This document shows positions 17,752 through 26,860 of a stretch of 63,882 nt of DNA, piece by piece. Made by a program: the position numbers and the translations under genes. The first letter of the stretch is position 1. The number at the start of each line of letters is the position of its first letter. The notes under the pieces were generated by a model. That model had not been told where the DNA came from and did not search any database. It saw only the letters and a program-made list of their open reading frames with translations. The stretch lies in assembly GCA_002753735.1 (NCBI GenBank), contig PEAN01000007.1, positions 1 through 63,882 on the forward strand, read 5' to 3'. Source of the stretch: Magnetococcales bacterium DCbin4 (GTDB lineage Bacteria > Pseudomonadota > Magnetococcia > Magnetococcales > UBA8363).

Positions 17752-19463
17752 GACAATATCTCCTTGATTTTTTTCATTATTTGATTCGGTGTGAATGGAA
17801 TGCCGCCGCAAATGGTAAAGGAAATGGGGTTGATTGCGGTTTCAGCACGAATGAAATGGGAAAGTTGTCCCTGATAATTGACCTCCGGAACCAAAATTTT
17901 GTGGCAGGTGCGGGCAAAATCTTCGTATTGCCGCACCGGCATGGGATACATCAGTTTGGGATAGAATCCTTTGACCTTGATCCCTTCCCTGCGCAACCTG
18001 GCAATCGCCTCGCGCACGACGCCGATGGTGCTGCCCCAGGCGATGACACCAACCTCTGCTTCTCCGTCGCCGTCCACCTGTGCCGGTGTGAAGGAATCAA
18101 CCACCGTGCTCAGTTTGCCAAACCGTTTGCGGTGCATCGCTTCATGATTGGAGGCGGAATAATTCGGCGCCCCCGTCGGTCCATGTTCCAGACCGGTCGC
18201 CACATGCATGGCCCCCGGTGTTCCCGGATCGGCCATGGGGGAAATGCCGTCTTCGGTTTGAAGATAGCGTTTGTACTCCCCCAGACCATCCCAACGTTTG
18301 CGATCCACGATCCTGACGGCATCCGGTTTGGGGGCGGGGACCGTTTGGGTGGAAAAAGCCAACGATCCATCCGAAAGCAAAATGACGGGACATTGATAGT
18401 GTTCGGCCAGATTGAGCGCCTCCACCGTCATGTGGATGCAATCGTTGACATCCTCGACCGACAATACGATCCGTGGTGCATCGCCATGGCTGCCATGAAT
18501 GGCCAGGAACAAATCCGACTGTTCATGCTTGGTCGGCATGCCGGTGGCCGGTCCGCCCCGTTGAACATCGACCACCAACACCGGCGTTTCGCTCATGGAG
18601 GCCATCCCCAACATTTCGCCCATCAGGGCCAGCCCCGGTCCCGAGGTGGCGGTCATCGCCCGTTTGCCCGCATACGAAGCCCCCAATACCTGAGAAATGG
18701 AGGCGATTTCATCTTCCGCCTGAATGAGAACCCCTTCGACCTTGGGAATGTGGGTGGCGACGAATTTGGCGATTTCGGTGGCAGGGGTGATGGGATAGGC
18801 GGAAAAAAACTTGAGCCCCCCCATGATCGCACCCAATCCCACCCCGGCGTTGCCGGAAATGATCAGAACATCCCTGGGCTCCACCGGATCGTCGATTTGC
18901 CACGGGTCGGTCTTGACCACCGTATCCATCAACCCCTTCCCCTTCTTGAAGGCGTTCAGATTGAACTCCAGGGCATTCCCCCCCTTCGACTCAAACTTGT
19001 CGGTCAGGACGGTGATCAGCGTCTCTTCGTCGATGTTGAACAAAACCGATAACGCCCCCAGGGCCACCATGTTTTTTGAACGATGGGAATTGAGTTCCTT
19101 GGCCGTTTTGGACATGGGGATGGGATAGGCATGGACCCCGTCCGGAATCACGGGGGTGAACCCATCGTCGGCATGGTCATAGACCAGGGCGGTTCCCGGA
19201 ACCAGCAGGTGACGGTTGAATTCAAATGCCTCTTCGTTCAATGCGCAAAGAATGTCGAACGAATCCCCGGGGTTGAATACCGGTTCCCGGGAAGTGCGCA
19301 CCTGATACATGGCATACCCTCCCTTGATCTCCGCCGGGAATGTTTTAAAGGTATAGACCTCCTGGCCGACCCGGGCACATGCGGCGGCGATGAAATCACC
19401 CATGGAGATCACCCCTTCTCCACCTTGCCCGGCAATTCTGATGACAAGATCTCTCTTTTCCAT
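17718..19463 (-). CDS. korA: 2-oxoacid:ferredoxin oxidoreductase alpha subunit (gamma-alpha fusion, KorA type)
   Basis: The ATG at 19463, behind AAAGGAGTGTTCG, gives 581 residues. Residues 1 to about 190 form the gamma domain (RIAGQGGEGVISMGDF, FKTFPAEIKGG). The pyrimidine-binding alpha domain begins near 200 with GNAGVGLGAIMGGLKFFSAY and includes SGPGLALMGEMLGMA and RGGPATGMPTKHEQSDL, which are diagnostic of KorA. It partners KorB, encoded immediately downstream. The gamma-alpha fusion is normal for this family. An in-frame start at 19490 lacks a good ribosome site. Confidence 0.93.
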   Translation of the reverse strand: MEKRDLVIRIAGQGGEGVISMGDFIAAACARVGQEVYTFKTFPAEIKGGYAMYQVRTSREPVFNPGDSFDILCALNEEAFEFNRHLLVPGTALVYDHADDGFTPVIPDGVHAYPIPMSKTAKELNSHRSKNMVALGALSVLFNIDEETLITVLTDKFESKGGNALEFNLNAFKKGKGLMDTVVKTDPWQIDDPVEPRDVLIISGNAGVGLGAIMGGLKFFSAYPITPATEIAKFVATHIPKVEGVLIQAEDEIASISQVLGASYAGKRAMTATSGPGLALMGEMLGMASMSETPVLVVDVQRGGPATGMPTKHEQSDLFLAIHGSHGDAPRIVLSVEDVNDCIHMTVEALNLAEHYQCPVILLSDGSLAFSTQTVPAPKPDAVRIVDRKRWDGLGEYKRYLQTEDGISPMADPGTPGAMHVATGLEHGPTGAPNYSASNHEAMHRKRFGKLSTVVDSFTPAQVDGDGEAEVGVIAWGSTIGVVREAIARLRREGIKVKGFYPKLMYPMPVRQYEDFARTCHKILVPEVNYQGQLSHFIRAETAINPISFTICGGIPFTPNQIMKKIKEILSCSVEHTTKLT

Positions 19464-20081
19464 CGAACACTCCTTTGTCATCCACGACATTCAATAAAAA
19501 ACAGGCCCCGGCCAGATACCGATCAACAGCCCTCCCAATACCGTACCGCTTGAAGACAGCTTGATGAATTAATGAACCTTTTCAGCACGCAACCAACCAT
19601 GATGATCCGATTCGTGCCGATGGTACACACTGCAACAACAAGATTGGGGCCAGATTGGATTATTATGTTATTTTTATGTAACATATTGTTTTAACAATTA
19701 TTTTATCAATGCCTCTCCAAGCCTGGACAAAGAGGGGAGAAAACGTGATGCTCCAGAAAGCTTAAAATACCGGCATGAACGCTGACTTTTAAGGCAGTTT
19801 GAAGATTTTGGGGGCAGGCGTGGTGTTTCATGGGAGCACCCATGAACTTCAACTGTCCCATTGATGGAGAAAACAATCCCTGTTTTCTGTATGGATTTGC
19901 ATACCAGAACCGAGTTCCTTTGCCGATTTGGTATCTATTCTGCCTATGAAACATTAAAGTATCTGATCATGCCCATGGCGATCTTGGAATAGATCATTTC
20001 TTGAGCAGGAAAAGGTCAATTCGTCTGAATGCGGCAGAAGGCTGCCTCATCAACAAGCAATCTGATTAAAGGATGCGCACC
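19464..20081. other. Divergent intergenic region with AT-rich inverted repeats
   Basis: About 620 bases separate korA (minus) and the ATP-grasp gene (plus). No credible gene is seen. An AT-rich segment at 19661-19700 holds two small inverted repeats, TATGTTA/TAACATA (19664-19685) and ATTGTT/AACAAT (19685-19698), possibly promoter or regulator sites. The rest shows nothing recognisable. Confidence 0.4.
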
Positions 20082-21557
20082 ATGTTGGCCATCGCAAACA
20101 GCACACCTCTTCCCAACGGTTTCTATCGTCCCCAAGGGGTCCACGATGAACTCGGTATGGGTTCCGACCAACGGCACAATGGCAATTCCCTTCTGTTGTC
20201 CTACCTGGATCAGCTGGGACAGAAGGAATTGAGCCGGCGGCAGGGGGTGGCGGAAATGGCCATCGTCAATTTCGGCATCACCTTCACCATCTATTCGGAA
20301 GGGGAGAACATCGACCGCGCCTGGCCGTTCGATATTATTCCCCGGTGCATCGCGGAAACGGAATGGCGGCGTCTGGAGTCGGGTTTGATTCAAAGGACTC
20401 AGGCGCTCAACGCCTTCATCAACGATTTGTATAACGGACAGAAGATACTCAAAGATGGCCGTTTTCCCGGTGAGGTGGTCTTGAACTCACGCAACTGGCG
20501 TCCCGAATTGTGCGGCGTATTGCCGAAATTCGGGGTATGGGCCCATATTTGCGGCAGCGACCTGCTGCGCGACAAGGATGGGGTGATGTATGTCCTGGAA
20601 GATAACCTCAGAGTCCCTTCCGGGGTCTCCTACATGTTGGAAAACCGGTTGCTCACCAAGCGGATCCTGCCCGAACTGTTCCGAAATCAAAGCATCCTGC
20701 CGGTCGATGATTATCCGAGTCAGCTATACGACATGCTCGCCTCGCTGTCGCCGCGTTCAGGCGACAAGGCGCGGGTGGTGGTGTTGACGCCGGGAATCTT
20801 CAATTCCGCCTATTTTGAACATGCCTATCTGGCACAACAAATGGGGGTCGATCTGGTCGAGGCGCGGGATCTGGTGGTGGATGAGACCGATACGGTCTAC
20901 ATGAAAACAATCCATGGCTTGAAACGGGTCGATGTGATCTATCGGCGGGTGGATGATGATTTTCTCGATCCCGAGGCGTTTCGTGCCGATTCGATGCTCG
21001 GGGTCCCGGGGTTGATCCGGGCCTGGAAACGGGGACGGGTCGGGTTGGCCAATGCCCCGGGAACGGGGGTGGCGGACGACAAGGTGGTCTACAGTTACAT
21101 GCCGGAGATCATCCGCTATTATCTGGATGAGGACCCCATCATTCCCAATGTGCCCACCTGGCGGTGCCACATCCCGGAAGAACGGCGACATGTGTTGGCC
21201 AACCTCGATCAACTGGTGGTCAAACCGGCCAATGAATCAGGGGGATATGGCATGCTCATGGGTCCGCACGCCACTCCTGGGGAGCGGGAAGAATTCATTG
21301 GCCTCATTCAGGCCAACCCGCGTAACTATATCGGTCAGAAAACGTTGACGCCATCGACGGTCCCCACGCTGGTCGATGGCAGGATCGAACCGCGGCATGT
21401 GGACCTGCGACCGTTCATCCTGAGCGGGAAACAAACCTGGGTGACGGCAGGGGGGCTGACCCGTGTCGCCCTGCGGCGGGGTTCCTTTGTCGTCAATTCA
21501 TCGCAGGGGGGGGGCAGCAAGGATACCTGGGTCATCGCCAATCGTGACAGGGGGTAA
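20082..21557 (+). CDS. Circularly permuted ATP-grasp protein (CP_ATPgrasp family, former DUF404/DUF407)
   Basis: This encodes about 491 residues. ATG 20082 has AAAGGA at a good distance, while ATG 20073 lies on top of it. Motifs match the family: GITFTIYSEGENIDRAWPFD, DNLRVPSGVSYMLENR, VVVLTPGIFNSAYFEHAYLA, YRRVDDDFLDPEAF and KPANESGGYGMLMG. ATP-grasp enzymes form amide bonds through acyl phosphates; this permuted subfamily was predicted to make short peptides or peptide tags. It is followed by the alpha-E gene, with the TAA overlapping the next ATG by one base. The substrate is unknown. Confidence 0.9.
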   Translation: MLAIANSTPLPNGFYRPQGVHDELGMGSDQRHNGNSLLLSYLDQLGQKELSRRQGVAEMAIVNFGITFTIYSEGENIDRAWPFDIIPRCIAETEWRRLESGLIQRTQALNAFINDLYNGQKILKDGRFPGEVVLNSRNWRPELCGVLPKFGVWAHICGSDLLRDKDGVMYVLEDNLRVPSGVSYMLENRLLTKRILPELFRNQSILPVDDYPSQLYDMLASLSPRSGDKARVVVLTPGIFNSAYFEHAYLAQQMGVDLVEARDLVVDETDTVYMKTIHGLKRVDVIYRRVDDDFLDPEAFRADSMLGVPGLIRAWKRGRVGLANAPGTGVADDKVVYSYMPEIIRYYLDEDPIIPNVPTWRCHIPEERRHVLANLDQLVVKPANESGGYGMLMGPHATPGEREEFIGLIQANPRNYIGQKTLTPSTVPTLVDGRIEPRHVDLRPFILSGKQTWVTAGGLTRVALRRGSFVVNSSQGGGSKDTWVIANRDRG

Positions 21558-22636
21558 TGATGCTTTCACGCGTTGCCGAAAATGTGTACTGGATGGCACG
21601 GTATCTCGAACGGGTCGAGGATACGGCACGTCTGGTCGTGGCCACCCATCACGCCATGCTGGATATGGCACCTGTCAACGATGTCCAGCCCATGAACTGG
21701 GAACAATTGTTGGCCATCACCGGCAGCCGGGAGGAATTCTTCAAACGAAACTCCCGTGCCGATGAACAGCAGATCACCAATTTTTTGATCCGGGACGATG
21801 AATATCCCGGTTCAATCCTGAAGGCGCTCCATTTCGCCCGGGAAAACATGCGTACCACCCGGGAATTGTTTCCCCGGGAAGGATGGGAATTCCTCAACCG
21901 TCTCTTCCTGGAAACGCGCTCCGCCGGCAGTCGCGATTTCCATGCCGCCAACCGGCTGGAATTTCTCGAACTGGTGATCAATGAATGTCTCCGGATGACC
22001 GGTCTTCTGGATTCGACCATGGTTCGAGACGAAACCTTCAGCATGTTTCGCCTGGGGCGGTATCTGGAACGGGCCGACATGGTGACCCGGATTCTGGACG
22101 TGCGTGGGGCGTTGATGCTGACGCGGCACGAGGATGTGGACCGGCCATTGCGTAATGCCTTGTGGTTGACGGTCCTGCGTTCGCTCTCGGGGGATCAGAT
22201 GTACCGGCGGCGGGTGCGGCCCCGGATCCGGGGGGTCGATGTATTGGCCTTTCTGCTCAAGGATCGAGCGTTTCCGCGGGCGTTTCGTTATGGGGTCAGC
22301 GGGGTGGCGCACTGTCTGGAATTCATCGGGGGTGCCCATGCGGCCCAGGGGATCATCGCCCGCATCGAGGAGCAATTGTATCTGGCCGATATCACCCGCC
22401 TGGCGGACAATACCGGCCTCCATGATTTTCTCGATGGCCTGCAAATCCTGTTGGGCGAATTGCATGCCACCATCAGTCGGACCTATTTCAATCAGGAGGT
22501 GGAAAAACCATCCCCAACCGATCTGGGGTCTTCCCCGGTCGGCATGTCATCCAGGGGTAGAACGTCCACCGCGACACTCAACCGGTGTTCACGACCACCG
22601 GTCACGACCCCTTTCACCGGGGGGACATCGGCATAA
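21557..22636 (+). CDS. Alpha-E domain protein (former DUF403)
   Basis: This 359-residue all-helical protein opens with MLSRVAENVYWMARYLERVE, the alpha-E hallmark, followed by REEFFKRNS and a later FRLGRYLERADMVTRILDVR. The family almost always accompanies circularly permuted ATP-grasp and transglutaminase-like genes and is thought to assist that peptide-forming system; its chemistry is unknown. Start codons at 21557 and 21560 are both possible. The last 48 codons lie antisense to the transglutaminase gene and have no family resemblance, so the 3' end extends beyond the domain into a convergent overlap. Confidence 0.88.
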   Translation: MMLSRVAENVYWMARYLERVEDTARLVVATHHAMLDMAPVNDVQPMNWEQLLAITGSREEFFKRNSRADEQQITNFLIRDDEYPGSILKALHFARENMRTTRELFPREGWEFLNRLFLETRSAGSRDFHAANRLEFLELVINECLRMTGLLDSTMVRDETFSMFRLGRYLERADMVTRILDVRGALMLTRHEDVDRPLRNALWLTVLRSLSGDQMYRRRVRPRIRGVDVLAFLLKDRAFPRAFRYGVSGVAHCLEFIGGAHAAQGIIARIEEQLYLADITRLADNTGLHDFLDGLQILLGELHATISRTYFNQEVEKPSPTDLGSSPVGMSSRGRTSTATLNRCSRPPVTTPFTGGTSA

Positions 22637-23430
22637 TCCCGGCCGACCGCCAGGACGATATGGCGCTGGCCCGCAGGGATGGCGTTGGTGGGATCGAAAC
22701 CGAACCATCCACTGCCGGGGAGATAGGTTTCAAACCAGGCGTGGGAGGCATCCGTGCCAAGGAGTCTGGATCGGCCGGGAGGAGGGGTGGTTTCAAGGTA
22801 ACCACTGACATACCGGGCGGCCAGTCCCTTGGCACGCAGGATACCGATGGCGACATGGGCGAAATCCTGACATACCCCTGCCTGTTGCCGGAGCACCTGG
22901 GTCAGGGGGGTCGTGACCGAGGTGGCCCCCGGGGCATAATGGAAGGAATCGTGAATCCGTTGCGTCAGATCGGTGACCGCCTCCAGAAATGGACGATCCG
23001 GGGTAAAGATTTGATCGGCCATCAGGGAGAGGTCGGGATGCGGCATGACAAGGGGTGAGGCGAGGGAAAAAAATACATTCCGCCGTGTTTCCGGACTGGG
23101 ATCGCCCCCCTGAATCTGACGGCATACCGTCTCCCAGGAGGGCGAGGGGATCGATGCATCTGCGGTATCGATCACACGGTTCACCTCGCTGTTGGCGGTG
23201 ATTTCCAACGTACCGTGGGGCCGGTGGATTTCAAAATAATGAATCCAGTTGCCGAAAAAGTCGCGAAAGGAACGGATCAGATGAGGCTCGGGACGCAGGC
23301 GCAAATCAAAATGAAGGCAGCGTTGATCCTCCCGTTCCACCGGTTGCAGCTGGACCCGGTTGTGACACAGGGAGACCGATTCGGGATAATGATAACAGGT
23401 GGTATGGCGGATGTGATAACGCACGGTCAC
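22492..23430 (-). CDS. Transglutaminase-like cysteine protease family protein
   Basis: This 312-residue protein starts at GTG 23430, overlapping the preceding TGA by four bases (GTGA). The N-terminal beta domain (YHIRHTTCYHYPESVSLCHN) is followed by a transglutaminase core with Cys in AGVCQDFAHV, His in DASHAWFETYLPG and Asp in GFDPTN, the full catalytic triad. Such proteins usually cleave or exchange amide bonds. It is co-transcribed with the ATP-grasp/alpha-E fusion. Its 3' end overlaps the convergent alpha-E gene by 145 bases. Confidence 0.9.
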   Translation of the reverse strand: MTVRYHIRHTTCYHYPESVSLCHNRVQLQPVEREDQRCLHFDLRLRPEPHLIRSFRDFFGNWIHYFEIHRPHGTLEITANSEVNRVIDTADASIPSPSWETVCRQIQGGDPSPETRRNVFFSLASPLVMPHPDLSLMADQIFTPDRPFLEAVTDLTQRIHDSFHYAPGATSVTTPLTQVLRQQAGVCQDFAHVAIGILRAKGLAARYVSGYLETTPPPGRSRLLGTDASHAWFETYLPGSGWFGFDPTNAIPAGQRHIVLAVGRDYADVPPVKGVVTGGREHRLSVAVDVLPLDDMPTGEDPRSVGDGFSTS

Positions 23431-25982
23431 CCTTCGGTTCTTGTCGTAAAAAGATGATGGGGAGAATCGGCATGGCGAAAATAGTTGTTGCTTGCGGTTT
23501 CGGAAAAAATGGGCAACAGATTGCGGATGCGTTCGGTCAATTGCATCAACGCTTCGCGCCGTCCGGTTTCAGGATCGATCCGGGCCAGGGTTGCGGCATC
23601 CGCCAGGCGGATGGCGGCCAGGCTTTCAAACACCGTCCGCCCCAGGGCGGTCCGATAAAGGGTGTGTCCCGTGGGGCGCGGGGTCTGACGGGCATGTTCT
23701 TCCATCAGGGTCAGTTGAAACACCAGGGAACGGGGATCGGTATCGTCCTGAAGCAGTTTGGCCAGGACCGGTTCCACTTCGAGACGGGTCTGGAAGTGCA
23801 GGCGAAAGCTTTCCAGGCCGTCGTTCAGTGCGAGCAGACGTTCCAACATCGCCATTTCATCGGCCCGGGTCGCCCCTTTGCCCAGGCAGGTTTCCAGGAG
23901 TTGGGCCAGAAACATGGCCCGTTCCAGCCGGCGTCCCAGATCGAGGAACAGCCAACCCAGATCACGGTTCATGTTTTCCCAGGTCAGCCCCGCCAGCGCC
24001 GTCAATCCCTGCAACAGCGGACCCAGATCCCACAGCAGATGGTTGATGTCATCCCCTCGTTGCCGTTGCCAGCGTCCCAGGTGGGTGCTGATGTTGTCCA
24101 GAATCCACCAGGTATCGGAGGAGAGGCGGTCGCGCAGGGAAAAACTGGCTTGAATCAACGCCTGGAGCGAATACGCAAGCGAACCGGTACGGGTCGGGTC
24201 GATCAGGACCGAACGCAGTTCATGATCGGGGTTGGACCAATGGGATTGGGCGTCGGGGTTGGTGAATCCGGGATAGGTGCCGGTGACATGGGTCAGGGTG
24301 GTCAGCAGGCGATGGCGGCAGTATTGCCGTTGTTCGCGGCCAAGCCCGATTTCCTCTTCCTCCCTCAGGGTGGTGGCTTCACGGAACAGACGGATCACAC
24401 TTTCGGCCCGTTCCGCATAGCGGCCGATCCAGAACAGATTTTCCGCAACCCGGCTGGGCAGACCCACGGGGGGGAGCGGCTCGTGGGAGGGAGCTCCCAT
24501 CAATTGTTCCGGCGGCGGGTGTCCCTTGCCGCCCATGACCCAGACATCCTTGGTCGAGCCCCCCTGGGCGGGGGAAAAGGAGGCATCTTCCACTCGGGAG
24601 GTGGTCGGCTCCGATTCCCGGGGTGGCGAAACCCGGGCCAGCCCGCCCGGCATGACCAGCGAGGTGTTGCCGTCGTGATGCAGAAAGGCACGCAGGAGCA
24701 GATGGCGTCGGCACATCCCCTGGGCATCGATTCCCGGCACGATGGAGGGGTGGATCAGGGGACGGGCGACAAAGCGGGCGGGGTGGGTGAGCAGTTGCCG
24801 ACGCAATGATTCATCGGGGAGCAGGCCGTTGAGGGGGAGGGATAATTCGGGTTGCAACGGGAGAATGGCCCAGGGGAAGGGGTCGTGGTTCCAGGATGAG
24901 AGAACATGGTTGCGTGCCGCTGAATCACCCAGCCACAGGGTTTCAGGGTTGTTCAGATGAAGATCTTCACCAAGGAAAAAGCGGCACAGTGCGGGAAGGA
25001 AAGGTTGCAGGCCAAGGTTTTCCAGGATGCCGCTGCCCAACGGATTGGCCATGACGGTATGCCCTTCGCGTTGCACCTGGGTCATGCCGACGACGCCGAG
25101 GAGCGAATCCCCGCGCAATTCCAGGGGATCGCACCAATCTTCATCCACCCGGCGCAGGACCACGTCTACCGGCAGGAGGCCGTTGAGGGTCTTTAGGCAC
25201 AGGCGGCCACCGCGGACGGTCATGTCGTTGCCCTGGGCCAGGGTCAACCCCATGGCATGGGCGAGGAAGGTATGTTCGTAATGGGTTTCATTGGCGGGTC
25301 CCGGCGTCATGAGGACGATATGCGCATTCTGGGCCGCCCGTGGGGTCAGTCGTACCCATCCGGTACGCATGGCCCGGTAAAAGGGTTGCAGCGGTTGAAT
25401 CGAACCGAAGGTCGAGCGTGCCGGATACAGACGGTTGGTCAGACGGCGGTTCTGGAGGACATAACCATGGCCCGAAGGGGCCTGGGTCCGGTCGGAGACG
25501 ACCTGGAAACGGCCATCGGCAAGGCGTACCAGATCGGCGGCATAGATGGGGAGGGTCAGTTTGCGGGTGGAACCGCTCCAGAGGGGAAACAGAAAACCCC
25601 CGTTGCTGAAGATCAGTTCCGGCGGGAGGATCCCCTCGGACAGAACCCGTTGCAGACCGTAGAGGTCGCGCAGGAGCAGCGTCAGGAGGCGATGACGTTG
25701 AATCATCCCCGCTTCCAGGCGTTGCCAGTCGGCATGATCAAGCAGCAGGGGAAGGGGGTCGAAGGGCCAGGAGCGTTGTTGGGTCGAACCGGGGCTTGGA
25801 ACCGCATAGACCGCTCCCGACTCCCGGAGCAGGTGGCGGGCCTCATCCCAAAGCCGTCCGGGCCGTTGGGGGCCTCCGGCATACAGGTGATCGAAAAATG
25901 ATCGCCAATGGGTTCGTGGTTCCGCCTGTCCGGCAAAGGCTTCATCGTAGGCGACCGAACCAGGTGCGGAAAAGACGGTCAC
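23427..25982 (-). CDS. CP_ATPgrasp/alpha-E fusion protein
   Basis: The 851-residue protein starts at GTG 25982 behind AGGAG. Residues up to about 480 are a second permuted ATP-grasp domain: SWPFDPLPLLLDHADWQRLE, a divergent FSNGGFLFPLWSG segment, HGYVLQNRRL, VLRRVDEDWCDPLELRG and QGGSTKDVWVM. From about 505 an alpha-E domain starts (PSRVAENLFWIGRYAERAES). It therefore carries in one chain what the 20082 and 21557 genes encode separately. Next gene downstream is the transglutaminase (4-base overlap). Both permuted ATP-grasp copies may act on different substrates or pair with different partners. Confidence 0.9.
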   Translation of the reverse strand: MTVFSAPGSVAYDEAFAGQAEPRTHWRSFFDHLYAGGPQRPGRLWDEARHLLRESGAVYAVPSPGSTQQRSWPFDPLPLLLDHADWQRLEAGMIQRHRLLTLLLRDLYGLQRVLSEGILPPELIFSNGGFLFPLWSGSTRKLTLPIYAADLVRLADGRFQVVSDRTQAPSGHGYVLQNRRLTNRLYPARSTFGSIQPLQPFYRAMRTGWVRLTPRAAQNAHIVLMTPGPANETHYEHTFLAHAMGLTLAQGNDMTVRGGRLCLKTLNGLLPVDVVLRRVDEDWCDPLELRGDSLLGVVGMTQVQREGHTVMANPLGSGILENLGLQPFLPALCRFFLGEDLHLNNPETLWLGDSAARNHVLSSWNHDPFPWAILPLQPELSLPLNGLLPDESLRRQLLTHPARFVARPLIHPSIVPGIDAQGMCRRHLLLRAFLHHDGNTSLVMPGGLARVSPPRESEPTTSRVEDASFSPAQGGSTKDVWVMGGKGHPPPEQLMGAPSHEPLPPVGLPSRVAENLFWIGRYAERAESVIRLFREATTLREEEEIGLGREQRQYCRHRLLTTLTHVTGTYPGFTNPDAQSHWSNPDHELRSVLIDPTRTGSLAYSLQALIQASFSLRDRLSSDTWWILDNISTHLGRWQRQRGDDINHLLWDLGPLLQGLTALAGLTWENMNRDLGWLFLDLGRRLERAMFLAQLLETCLGKGATRADEMAMLERLLALNDGLESFRLHFQTRLEVEPVLAKLLQDDTDPRSLVFQLTLMEEHARQTPRPTGHTLYRTALGRTVFESLAAIRLADAATLARIDPETGRREALMQLTERIRNLLPIFSETASNNYFRHADSPHHLFTTRTEG

Positions 25983-26086
25983 GAATCGAACACTCCTGGG
26001 GAAGATGGGAACAGGTCTTTGTACTGTTTCATCGGAAGGGTTTCGGAAAAGGTTGAACGGATCAAAAATAAAAAAGGAAGCTTTCC

Positions 26087-26860
26087 ATGACCTATTGTGT
26101 CGGCATTTTGTTGGATGATGGAATTGTCCTGGCTTCCGATTCCCGGACCAATGCGGGGGTCGATCATATCGCCTGTTATGCCAAGACCCATTCGTTCACC
26201 TGGGAGGGCAGGCGGCATCTGGCCCTTCTCTCCTCGGGCAATCTGGCGACCACGCAGGCGGTGATCAGTCGGTTGCAGCGGGAAATCCAGTTGAGCGAGG
26301 AGAAGGGACCTTCCCTGGCCAATGTTGGCAACATGGAAGAGGCGGCGCATCACGTCGGACGCACCAGCATCGCCGTTCAGGAACAGTACAGCAGCAAGGC
26401 CCATTCCGAGGCACGGTTCGATGCCACGTTCATCCTGGGGGGGCAGATTGCCGGGCAGCAGCCGCAACTGTTTCTCATCTATCCCGAGGGCAATCCGATC
26501 ATGCCGCCCCCCTACAGTCCGTTTCTACAGATTGGTGAGACCAAATACGGCAAACCGATCCTGGACCGGATCATCACCCCCAACCTTTCCCTGGAGAATG
26601 CGGCCCGCTGTGCCCTGGTGTCGATGGATTCGGCAATGCGTTCCAATCTTTCGGTCGGTCCCCCTTTGGATCTCCTGATCTATCGCCGCGATCAGATCGA
26701 TGGCGGCATTCATACCCGCTTTGAATCGAATACCCCCTATCTGGGTGCCTTGCGGAAAAGCTGGAACAACGGCCTGAAACGTTTGTTTCAAAGGCTTCCC
26801 GAATTCACCTGGGAACATGCAACCCGCCACCCCCCTGAAAATTCTGGAGAAGCCTCATGA
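26087..26860 (+). CDS. Anbu-type bacterial proteasome homologue (peptidase)
   Basis: The 257-residue protein begins MTYCVGILLDDGIVLASDSR; the Thr after Met is the expected N-terminal nucleophile of proteasome beta-type hydrolases, and ASDSRTN carries the conserved Asp. Length and sequence fit Anbu (ancestral beta subunit) rather than HslV. AAGGA lies eight bases before the ATG. Its TGA overlaps the ATG of the downstream transglutaminase-DUF2126 gene (ATGA), so they form an operon. Published Anbu structures show open helical or ring assemblies, but its physiological substrate is unclear. The neighbourhood of amide-forming enzymes suggests it trims or degrades their product, which is inference. 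Confidence 0.92.
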   Translation: MTYCVGILLDDGIVLASDSRTNAGVDHIACYAKTHSFTWEGRRHLALLSSGNLATTQAVISRLQREIQLSEEKGPSLANVGNMEEAAHHVGRTSIAVQEQYSSKAHSEARFDATFILGGQIAGQQPQLFLIYPEGNPIMPPPYSPFLQIGETKYGKPILDRIITPNLSLENAARCALVSMDSAMRSNLSVGPPLDLLIYRRDQIDGGIHTRFESNTPYLGALRKSWNNGLKRLFQRLPEFTWEHATRHPPENSGEAS

